Origin: Yoonia sp. SS1-5
GTDB taxonomy: Bacteria; Pseudomonadota; Alphaproteobacteria; Rhodobacterales; Rhodobacteraceae
DNA: 64,000 bases
Assembly: GCF_038443705.2 (NCBI RefSeq)
Contig: NZ_CP151767.2
Coordinates: 3,525,501-3,589,500 of the forward strand
Reading direction: 5' to 3'
Shown here: piece after piece, positions 15,597 through 23,209 of the stretch
Layout of the letters: every line of letters begins with the position of its first letter
Numbering within the stretch: the stretch's first letter is position 1
Translations under genes and position numbers: made by a program
The notes under the pieces: model-generated
Told to the model about the DNA's origin: nothing
Seen by the model: only the letters and a program-made list of their open reading frames with translations
Databases searched by the model: none

Positions 15597-18215
15597 CTAG
15601 AAGGCCGGTTGGGTTGCGCGCCCACGCTGCAGGAAGACAATCAGTGCCAGAAGCAGGAATGCGGGGATGAAGAAGATTTCTTTGGGCATCCGCTCGTTTT
15701 CGATGGCGACCGTGGCGATTTGCGCGGGTTCATCGCCGTAGAAATCATAGTCGTTTGCCAGCGTGTCGAAATAGGGCGTTCCGGGGAATGGTTCGTCCAG
15801 GGTCAGCATGTCACCATCTTCGAACACGGTCAGGCCGGCGGCTTCCAATCGCTCCAACCCGGTGCCTTCTGTCTCGGGTGTGAAGACCACTGTGATATTG
15901 CCGACGATCCCTGTGTCGAAATCAGGTGCCGAAATTTCCAACCGTGCATTGCTGCCACTTGGCAGTTCCTGCAGGGCTGCAAGCGCCGCCGGACCTTGAT
16001 GATAAGTGTATTTGTCCTGCCACTGGTCCAGCCAGAAATCCGGTCGGAACAGCATGAAGACGATCAACAACATCACCCCTGCTTCCCATTTGCGGTTCTT
16101 GGCGATGAAATACCCTTGGGTCACCGCGGCAAAGACCAGCATCGCAACAAGGGAGACAAAGAAGACAAAGACCGCCTTGGCGGGCCCCACATTGATCAGC
16201 AGCAAATCCGTGTTGAAGATGAACATGAACGGCAGCAGGGCTGTCCGGATGTCGTAGGCAAAGCCCTGCACCCCTGTCTTGATCGGATCACCCCGGCTGA
16301 TCGCCGCTGCCGCGTAGGCCGCGAGGCCGACGGGAGGTGTATCATCCGCCAGAATGCCGAAATAAAACACAAACATGTGCACAGCGATCAACGGCACAAT
16401 CAGCCCAGACTGCGCCCCGACGGACACGATGACCGGGGCCATTAGTGAGGACACCACGATATAGTTGGCTGTGGTCGGCAGGCCCATCCCCAGGATCAAC
16501 GACAGTACCGCCACCAGCACAAGCAGAATGATCAGGTTGCCGCCCGAGATAACCTCGATCACCTGGCCGATGATCTGATGCGCCCCGGTCAGGGAAATGG
16601 TGCCCACGATGATGCCCGCGGCCCCGGTTGCTACGCCGATCCCGATCATGTTGCGCGCGCCCCCTTCGAGGCCCGCGACAAAGTCACGGAAACCCGCGAC
16701 GGTCTGATTGGCAAAATCGGATTCGCCCCGGAAAATCGCCTTGAGTGGTCTGTGGGTCAGCGCCACGATGATCATCGCAATGGTGGCCCAGAAGGCCGAG
16801 AGGGCAGGCGATAGCCGGTCGAGCGTCTCTGTTCGCACCATCAGGTTCCAGACCAATACGAAAATAGGGAGCGCAAAATACGCCCCGCCCAGGAAGGTAG
16901 GCGTCAGCCGTGGTGCTGCGACCGCGGTTGCATTGGGGTCATCAACCTGCACATCGGGGTAACGTGATGCGATGTAAACCAGCGCCAGATAGGCGACCCC
17001 CAACAGGACAAGGGCCGCATAGACCGTATTGCCCGGCATCATGGGTTCCAGCATCGCCCGAAAGCCGATCACAAGGAAGGTAATCGCGGCCATGCCGATG
17101 AAGCCGCTGATGAACAGGATCAGGATCATCACCACACCGATATGGCGCCCTGGCTTTTTCAACCCTTCCAGCCCCATCTTCAGGCTTTCCAGATGCACGA
17201 TATAAAGCAGGGCGATGTAGGAAATCACCGCAGGCAGGAAGGCATGCTTGACGACTTCGATATAGGGAATGTTCACATATTCGACCATCAGGAAGGCCGC
17301 GGCCCCCATAACGGGTGGTGTCAGTTGCCCATTGGTGGACGATGCCACCTCTACCGCGCCCGCCTTTTCACCGGAAAAGCCGATCCGCTTCATCAGGGGG
17401 ATGGTGAAGGTCCCGGTGGTCACAGTGTTCGCAATAGATGAGCCAGAGATCATGCCCGTCATCATCGAGGACAGGACCGCTGCCTTGGCCGGACCGCCCC
17501 GTAGGGCGCCCAGCAGGGCGATGGCCACCTTGATGAACCAGTTGCCGCCGCCCGCCTTTTCAAGAAGCGCCCCAAAGAGCACGAAGAGGAAAATCATTGA
17601 CGTCGAAACGCCCAGAGCGACCCCGAAGACCCCTTCGGTCTGCATCCAGTAATGGCCCATCGCCTTGCTGAAAGACGACCCGCCGTAATTTGTAATACTG
17701 CCGACCCATTCGGAATACCCGCCAAAGAATGCCAGCGCGAGGAACATCGACGCAATGATCACAAGCGGCAGTCCCAGCGAGCGGTACACAGCGATCATCA
17801 GAACCACCATGCCGATACCGGACATGACGATATCCGTTGTGGACCACAGGCCCGGACGGGTCGCAATTTCGAACCTGTTCACAACCAGATAGAGACAGGC
17901 CACCGTTCCAAGGATCGCAAGGATCCAGTCATAGGTGGGGATACGGTCCCGGTGCCCAAAGATCGGAAAGGCCAGCGTGGCCAGAACAATGGCAAAGGCC
18001 AGATGCACGTAGCGCGCCTGTGCAACAATATTGGCAAAGTCACTGAAACCTGTTGCCTGCGCCAGAACGCCGGGCAGCTTGGAGGCAATATAAAGCTGAA
18101 AGAGCGACCAGATGATGCACAGGGCGAAAATCATCTGCATGGCAAAGGGGCTGGCTTGGCGGGCGCCGGTATCGGCTTCGGCCACCATGTCTTCGGCGGT
18201 GCGTGTCTCGGTCAA
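15597..18215 (-). CDS. TRAP transporter, fused DctQM-type permease (TAXI class)
   Basis: The product is a large integral inner-membrane protein (872 aa with the chosen start) combining the small and large TRAP permease subunits, as is usual for TAXI-type systems. The large subunit region includes 'FGALLEKAGGGNWFIKVAIALLG', 'GMISGSSIANTVTTGTFTIPLMK' and 'MGLPTTANYIVVSSLMAPV'. It is expected to import a solute captured by the TAXI binding protein, driven by an ion gradient. The TTG at 18213-18215 is preferred because 'CAGGGGGA' lies 7 bases upstream; the ATG at 18270-18272 lies inside a stable hairpin. A downstream ATG (18186-18188) is possible. Followed by uspA. Confidence 0.9.
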   Translation of the reverse strand: MTETRTAEDMVAEADTGARQASPFAMQMIFALCIIWSLFQLYIASKLPGVLAQATGFSDFANIVAQARYVHLAFAIVLATLAFPIFGHRDRIPTYDWILAILGTVACLYLVVNRFEIATRPGLWSTTDIVMSGIGMVVLMIAVYRSLGLPLVIIASMFLALAFFGGYSEWVGSITNYGGSSFSKAMGHYWMQTEGVFGVALGVSTSMIFLFVLFGALLEKAGGGNWFIKVAIALLGALRGGPAKAAVLSSMMTGMISGSSIANTVTTGTFTIPLMKRIGFSGEKAGAVEVASSTNGQLTPPVMGAAAFLMVEYVNIPYIEVVKHAFLPAVISYIALLYIVHLESLKMGLEGLKKPGRHIGVVMILILFISGFIGMAAITFLVIGFRAMLEPMMPGNTVYAALVLLGVAYLALVYIASRYPDVQVDDPNATAVAAPRLTPTFLGGAYFALPIFVLVWNLMVRTETLDRLSPALSAFWATIAMIIVALTHRPLKAIFRGESDFANQTVAGFRDFVAGLEGGARNMIGIGVATGAAGIIVGTISLTGAHQIIGQVIEVISGGNLIILLVLVAVLSLILGMGLPTTANYIVVSSLMAPVIVSVGAQSGLIVPLIAVHMFVFYFGILADDTPPVGLAAYAAAAISRGDPIKTGVQGFAYDIRTALLPFMFIFNTDLLLINVGPAKAVFVFFVSLVAMLVFAAVTQGYFIAKNRKWEAGVMLLIVFMLFRPDFWLDQWQDKYTYHQGPAALAALQELPSGSNARLEISAPDFDTGIVGNITVVFTPETEGTGLERLEAAGLTVFEDGDMLTLDEPFPGTPYFDTLANDYDFYGDEPAQIATVAIENERMPKEIFFIPAFLLLALIVFLQRGRATQPAF

Positions 18216-18260
18216 ATCTGGTCCCCCTGCAGATGCACTGGCGATGTGCAAAATGTGGCA

Positions 18261-18287
18261 ACCGCCCCCCATGTTGCGGGGGGCGGT
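18261..18287 (-). terminator. Strong hairpin between TAXI binding protein and permease genes
   Basis: A perfect 10-bp stem, ACCGCCCCCC / GGGGGGCGGT, with a 7-base loop sits between the two genes of the TRAP operon. It is not followed by a U-run on the minus strand, so it is more likely to protect the 3' end of the upstream message or attenuate read-through than to stop transcription fully. Such a hairpin would make more binding protein than permease, as is needed for these systems. Confidence 0.6.
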
Positions 18288-18319
18288 CGCGTTGTTTCTA
18301 GGCCGTCAGAACGACGGTC

Positions 18320-19291
18320 CTATTCCATCAGACCAAGCTCTTTATAGGCTTTTTCTGCGCCGGGATGCAGTGGTGCAGACAGCCCGTCGCTGACCATCTC
18401 GCTGGCTTCCAGATTTGCAAATGCAGGGTGCAATCCGCGGAAATCATCCAGGTTCGACATCACGGCCTTGGCAACCACGTAAGCCACATCATCGGACACC
18501 TGCGCAGAGGTCACGAATGTCGCCCCAACACCAAAGGTTGTTGTGTCTTCATCAGTGCCCGCATACATGCCGGCAGGAATAGTCGCCACGCGGTAGTAAG
18601 GGTTGTCGTTCACAAGCGCATCAACAGGCGCGCCGGTGACAGAGACCAGTTTCACGTCACAGGTTGTTGTCGCTTCCTTGATTGCGGCAGCCGGGTGACC
18701 GATCGTGTAGATCATCGCGTCGATATTATCGTCGCAGATCTGCTTGGCCATTTCAGAACCTTTATACTCTGTCGCGAGGGCGAAATCGTCCATAGTCATC
18801 CCGAAGGCTTCCATGACAACTTCCATTGTGGCGCGCTGGCCAGATCCGGGGTTGCCGACATTCACGCGCTGGCCTTTGAGCTCTTCAAAGGATGTGATGC
18901 CGCTATCGGCACGCACGATCAGTGTGAATGGCTCTGGATGGACCGAGAACATCGCGCGGACATCAGGGAACGGGTTGTCTGCAAACTGCGATGTGCCGTT
19001 ATAGGCATGGTACTGCCAGTCAGATTGGGCCACGCCGAACTCTAGCTCGCCCGCCTTGATGGTGTTGATGTTGTAGACAGATCCACCGGTCGACTCGACT
19101 GCGCAGCGGATCCCGTGATCCTTGCGGTCGCGATTGACGAGGCGACAGATCGCGCCGCCGGTTGGGTAGTAGACGCCTGTGACGCCACCGGTCCCGATTG
19201 AGATGAATTGCTGATCCTGTGCGCTTGCCGCGCCGCCGAATGTAAGTGCGGCGGCCGCAATGGCGCCACCGATAATGTTGAGATGTTTCAC
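18320..19291 (-). CDS. TAXI family TRAP transporter solute-binding protein
   Basis: A periplasmic binding protein of 323 residues with signal peptide ('GGAIAAAALTFGGAASAQ'), then 'FISIGTGGVTGVYYPTGGAICRLVNRDR', the hallmark start of the TAXI (TRAP-associated extracytoplasmic immunogenic protein) family, and 'GQRVNVGNPGSGQRATMEVVM'. It feeds solute to the fused permease encoded next. The GTG at 19289-19291 is chosen for the 'AGGGAG' ribosome site 6 bases upstream. Ligands known for TAXI proteins include glutamate and other dicarboxylates, but none can be read from sequence. First gene of a three-gene minus-strand operon ending in uspA. Confidence 0.9.
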   Translation of the reverse strand: MKHLNIIGGAIAAAALTFGGAASAQDQQFISIGTGGVTGVYYPTGGAICRLVNRDRKDHGIRCAVESTGGSVYNINTIKAGELEFGVAQSDWQYHAYNGTSQFADNPFPDVRAMFSVHPEPFTLIVRADSGITSFEELKGQRVNVGNPGSGQRATMEVVMEAFGMTMDDFALATEYKGSEMAKQICDDNIDAMIYTIGHPAAAIKEATTTCDVKLVSVTGAPVDALVNDNPYYRVATIPAGMYAGTDEDTTTFGVGATFVTSAQVSDDVAYVVAKAVMSNLDDFRGLHPAFANLEASEMVSDGLSAPLHPGAEKAYKELGLME

Positions 19292-19544
19292 GAAATACTC
19301 CCTTTTTCGCTGCGGGCTTTTGCGCACCGCTTGGCAGAAGGTTCGCGAAACTGCCCAGTGATGTCAAACTTTGAAAAGCAATTGTGCAGAATTCCTATGC
19401 TTTTTGGGGTTGGCTGCGCGCAGATCATCGTAGGTGTGCCTCGCATTTAGGACTTGCTTGTACGCAGTGCGGTGGATTCCCTGTGCCGATCATGCCATGC
19501 CTATACAAAGCTTGGACCCCGACGATCACAAAGGTAGTCACCCC

Positions 19545-20870
19545 ATGAGCCACGTCTTTCCGCGCCAAATTGCAGCCCCTCCCGTCAAGGCCGTCAGCGG
19601 CGAGGGGTGTTATCTGATTGATGACAGCGGCAAGTGGTATTTCGATGGGTCAGGGGGCGCGGCGGTGTCCTGTCTTGGCCATGGCGATGCCGCCGTAATC
19701 AAGGCAATACAGGACCAGGCGGGCCAGCTTGCCTTTGCGCATACGGGCTTTTTCACCAGCGAACCGGCGGAAAAACTGGCGGATCTGCTGATCGCGCAGG
19801 CCCCGGGGGATCTGGATCGCGTTTATTTCGTCTCTGGTGGGTCCGAGGCGGTCGAGGCTGCCTTGAAGCTTGCCCGGCAATACCATCTGGAACGCGGCGC
19901 CCCGGACCGGCGCCATATCATCGCGCGGCGCCAAAGTTATCATGGCAATACGCTTGGGGCGTTGGCCACCGGCGGCAACGCCTGGCGGCGGGCGCAATTC
20001 GCCCCGATCCTGATTGATGTCAGCCATATCGCCCCCTGTTACGAGTACGTCGAAAAAGACGCGGACGAGACCGCGTTCGACTACGGGCAACGCGCCGCCC
20101 AAGAGTTGGAGGACGAAATCCTGCGCCTTGGGCCGGACACGGTGATGGCCTTTGTGGCTGAACCGGTTGTGGGTGCAACAATGGGGGCAGTCCCCGCGGT
20201 CGAAGGGTATTTCAAACGTATCCGCGAGATTTGCGATACATATGGCGTCTTGCTGATCCTTGACGAGGTCATGTGCGGCATGGGGCGCACGGGACATTTG
20301 TTTGCCTGCGAGGCGGATGGTGTGACGCCGGACATCCTGTGCATCGCCAAGGGATTGGGCGCGGGCTACCAGCCGATTGGTGCGATGTTGTGTACGGATG
20401 CGATCTATCAGGCACTCGCCGCAGGTTCGGGGTTTTTCCAGCATGGTCATACCTATATCGGCCATCCGGTCGCCTGTGCCGCCGGTGTTGCCGTGGTGGA
20501 CGCGATCTTGAGCCGCGGGTTGTTGCCCCGGGTGAATGAGATGTCGCAAAAGCTGCGCGGTGCGCTGCATGACGCGTTTGGCCAGCACCCGAATATCGGG
20601 GATATCCGGGGCAGGGGTCTGTTTCTGGGTATGGAATTTGTGGCTGACCGGGCAGACAAGACACCGTTTGCGCCGGGCCTGAACATTGCTGGCCGTTTCA
20701 AGGCGGCCGCCTTTGAGGCCGGGTTGATCTGCTATCCGATGCGCGGCACCCGTGACGGCCAGTATGGCGATCATGTCCTGCTGGCGCCGCCTTTCATCAT
20801 GTCGGATGATCAGGTCGGCGAGATCGTCGACAAGCTGAAACGCGCGGCAATTGTCCTCGATACAGCCTAG
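19545..20870 (+). CDS. Class III (omega) aminotransferase
   Basis: A PLP enzyme of 441 residues. Recognisable parts are 'YFVSGGSEAVEAALKLARQY' (cofactor phosphate site), 'SYHGNTLGALATGG', the cofactor-contacting Asp-Glu in 'LLILDEVMCGMGRTG' (240-241) and the Schiff-base lysine in 'CIAKGLGAGYQPIGA' (Lys269). The family transfers amino groups from omega-amino acids or amines to pyruvate or 2-oxoglutarate; the substrate is not evident. The ATG at 19545 gives the usual N-terminus and an 'AAAGG' upstream; the longer in-frame start is not supported. It is convergent with the acyl-CoA synthetase gene (5 bp between stops). Confidence 0.87.
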   Translation: MSHVFPRQIAAPPVKAVSGEGCYLIDDSGKWYFDGSGGAAVSCLGHGDAAVIKAIQDQAGQLAFAHTGFFTSEPAEKLADLLIAQAPGDLDRVYFVSGGSEAVEAALKLARQYHLERGAPDRRHIIARRQSYHGNTLGALATGGNAWRRAQFAPILIDVSHIAPCYEYVEKDADETAFDYGQRAAQELEDEILRLGPDTVMAFVAEPVVGATMGAVPAVEGYFKRIREICDTYGVLLILDEVMCGMGRTGHLFACEADGVTPDILCIAKGLGAGYQPIGAMLCTDAIYQALAAGSGFFQHGHTYIGHPVACAAGVAVVDAILSRGLLPRVNEMSQKLRGALHDAFGQHPNIGDIRGRGLFLGMEFVADRADKTPFAPGLNIAGRFKAAAFEAGLICYPMRGTRDGQYGDHVLLAPPFIMSDDQVGEIVDKLKRAAIVLDTA

Positions 20871-20875
20871 CGACG

Positions 20876-22411
20876 TTATTCGGCGGCAATCTTGTCGCGC
20901 AGGAACCGGCGCAGGATCTTGCCGGATGCAGATTTCGGGATTTCGTCCACAAACCGTATTTGATGCAGCTGCTTGTAGGAGGCCAGCGTTTTGTCGAAAT
21001 GCGCCATGATCGCGGTTTCGTCCGGCCCCCCTTCGGCCGCGACGACAAAACCGATGGGCAGCTCGCCTGCTTCCGGGTCGGGCAGACCGATCACGGCGGC
21101 ATCGGTGATGCCGTCCATACCAACCAGCGTGGCCTCCAGCTCGGCCGGGGCCACCTGAAAGCCCTTGTATTTGATCAGCTCTTTCAGCCGGTCCACAATG
21201 AACATGTAACCATCGGCGTCAATCCGGGCGATATCGCCGGTGCGCAGCCAGCCATCATCCACAATGGTTGCGGCGGTGGCTGAGGGATTGTTCAGATAGC
21301 CCTGCATCACCTGCGGACCCTTGATCCACAATTCACCTTCCTGTCCGGCAGGCAGATCAGCGCCGGTTTCGATATCGACAATGCGACAATGGGTATTGGG
21401 AACAGCCTGCCCGGACCCGCCGGGTTTGTTGGCGGCACCCGGGGTCACGTGTGACACCGGGGCCAGCTCTGTCATGCCGTAGCCCTGCAACGATGTGCAG
21501 CCAAGCCGGGCCTCGACCGCATTGGAGAGTTCCGCACCCAATGGCGCCGCGCCGGAAAACACCTGTTCCAGCGCGCTGAGGTCGTAGTCATCCACAATCG
21601 GATGCTTGGCAAGCGCCAGTGCGACCGGTGGCACGATCCACATGCGCCGCGACTTGTGATCCTGACTGATTTGCAGGAACAACGGCAGATCAAAACGCGG
21701 CAAGGTCACCACGGCCCCACCACCGGCAAGATGCACATTCATCAAAACTGTCATACCATAGATATGGAAGAACGGCAGAAAGCCTGCCGCAACCTCGCCT
21801 TTCCGAAAGCCCCCCGCAGCGATGATCTGATCGCAATTGGCCACAAGGTTGCGGTGCGATAACATGACGCCCTTGGGCAGCCCGGTCGTGCCTGACGAGT
21901 ATGGCAGCACAACCGTATGCTTATCGAGGTCAACGGGAACCTGTGCGTTGATGGGATCACCCATGAGGCCCAGAAACTCAGGTGAGCCGATTGCGATCAC
22001 GCCGATATCACCGGCGGCTTCCTGTGCCGTGCCCACAAAATCGGGAATGGTGATCAGCAACTCGGCTTGCGAGTCCGCCAGCTGATGTTTGATCTCGGGG
22101 GCGGTGTAGGTTGGGTTCAGTGTCGTGATTGTTCCCCCAGCCCAGGCCACCGCATGGAAAATCACACAATATTCCGGGATGTTCGGGGCCATCAGCGCAA
22201 CAGTATGCCCTGCACCGAACCCCGCCTGGGTCAGACCGCCCGCCAACCGCTTGACCTGATCCATGAAAGCCGCAGTCGTCATCGTGCGCCCTGTGGGGCC
22301 GTCCGTCAGGACAACGTCGTCGGGGCGGTCAATCAATCCTGCAAAAACCCGTTCGGTGATGGACTGATCGGTAAGTGGGACGTCGGCGAACGCGCTGCTG
22401 AATATGGTCAT
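20876..22411 (-). CDS. AMP-dependent acyl/aryl-CoA synthetase (4CL-like)
   Basis: Adenylate-forming ligase of 511 residues that activates a carboxylic acid with ATP and transfers it to CoA. Motifs in order: the phosphate-binding loop 'PYSSGTTGLPKGVMLSHRN', 'PFFHIYGMTVLMNV', the adenine-binding 'LQGYGMTELAP', 'DGWLRTGDIARIDADGYMFI', the hinge 'VDRLKELIKYKGFQVAP' and the C-terminal catalytic Lys in 'PKSASGKILRRFLRDK'. Overall similarity is to 4-coumarate-CoA ligase-like enzymes, but the acid is unknown. The ATG at 22409-22411 has a perfect 'AGGAGGA' ribosome site. No obvious operon partner. Confidence 0.87.
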   Translation of the reverse strand: MTIFSSAFADVPLTDQSITERVFAGLIDRPDDVVLTDGPTGRTMTTAAFMDQVKRLAGGLTQAGFGAGHTVALMAPNIPEYCVIFHAVAWAGGTITTLNPTYTAPEIKHQLADSQAELLITIPDFVGTAQEAAGDIGVIAIGSPEFLGLMGDPINAQVPVDLDKHTVVLPYSSGTTGLPKGVMLSHRNLVANCDQIIAAGGFRKGEVAAGFLPFFHIYGMTVLMNVHLAGGGAVVTLPRFDLPLFLQISQDHKSRRMWIVPPVALALAKHPIVDDYDLSALEQVFSGAAPLGAELSNAVEARLGCTSLQGYGMTELAPVSHVTPGAANKPGGSGQAVPNTHCRIVDIETGADLPAGQEGELWIKGPQVMQGYLNNPSATAATIVDDGWLRTGDIARIDADGYMFIVDRLKELIKYKGFQVAPAELEATLVGMDGITDAAVIGLPDPEAGELPIGFVVAAEGGPDETAIMAHFDKTLASYKQLHQIRFVDEIPKSASGKILRRFLRDKIAAE

Positions 22412-22574
22412 GGGGGATCCTCCTGTCGGGCGAACATGGCACAACGGGTGGCAACCTGCCTAGGGTCGGACACGACTAATTCCGCGACGCCTGTGCAGAT
22501 TTCATGAAGTATCAGTCAAACTGGGGGCCCGGTCTGCGTGGGTCATGCCCCTTACGTCATCCGACAGGTCTGCT

Positions 22575-23006
22575 TTAGCGGACGCCGATAGCGGCCAGCG
22601 CCTTGCTGAGTTCGGGGGGCAGGGCCTCTTCGCTTTGTCGGCCTTGGGGCAAATCGGCAGGTGCGTCGTCCACGCTCAGATATCGCCAGCCCTGAAAGGC
22701 GCGTTTTGGTGTCGCCGCAACCCTGATCAATCCGGGTTTGCAGCAGATGGCGCAGCGCCGGATGCCATCGGCCCCGATATATTCGTCAAGCCGCAAAACG
22801 GGTTGCCTGCACAGGATGACGCCCTTGATGACCCAGAAAATCGAGCCCCCGTTGACAATCTCGTCGCCGCGTTTCGGCCACATCCGGGTGATGTGACGAG
22901 GCAGGCCGTCATCCGACTGCGCCCGCTTTGTCGATTGCCAGGCGGCCAGGCCTGCGACGTCTTCGGTGCCGACGGAAAGTTTGAGCAGATGAACGGTCTT
23001 GGTCAT
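22575..23006 (-). CDS. DUF1489 family protein
   Basis: A 143-residue cytoplasmic protein beginning 'MTKTVHLLKLSVGTEDV', with 'HITRMWPKRGDEIVNGGSIFWVIKG' and 'RCAICCKPGLIRVAATPKRAFQGWRYL', the conserved signature of DUF1489, a family confined mainly to Alphaproteobacteria. The Cys-x2-Cys-Cys in the middle could bind a metal. The function is not known. It is divergent from nrdJ across a 203-bp intergenic region holding a perfect inverted repeat. Confidence 0.87.
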   Translation of the reverse strand: MTKTVHLLKLSVGTEDVAGLAAWQSTKRAQSDDGLPRHITRMWPKRGDEIVNGGSIFWVIKGVILCRQPVLRLDEYIGADGIRRCAICCKPGLIRVAATPKRAFQGWRYLSVDDAPADLPQGRQSEEALPPELSKALAAIGVR

Positions 23007-23085
23007 TTATCGTTTATCCCCCCCCGGATTATGATAACAAATAGGCCTGCCTGGTCGATATTCAACGTGATCAGGGGTATCGGTG

Positions 23086-23120
23086 TATATGGTGGTTTTC
23101 TTGAGTTCAACCACCATATA
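23086..23120. promoter_or_regulatory. Perfect 12-bp inverted repeat upstream of nrdJ
   Basis: TATATGGTGGTT (23086-23097) and AACCACCATATA (23109-23120) are exact inverted repeats separated by 11 bases. The pair sits 90-124 bp upstream of the nrdJ start in the divergent promoter region with the DUF1489 gene. It could be an operator for a dimeric regulator or an mRNA hairpin. It does not resemble the standard NrdR box pair, and no B12 riboswitch features were seen in the leader. Confidence 0.6.
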
Positions 23121-23209
23121 TGGTAAGTATGGCCGTCAATCTAACATCCTGGCGGTCTGAATATCAGGGCTTTCCGCGAATCCCTCATGTGAAAAGGACG
23201 ACATTCCTC

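Noticed and set aside
15444-16445. Long plus-strand frame opposite uspA and the TRAP permease
   Set aside because: It spans two real genes in antisense, and its composition (Gln/Arg/His-rich) is that of a reverse-complement shadow.
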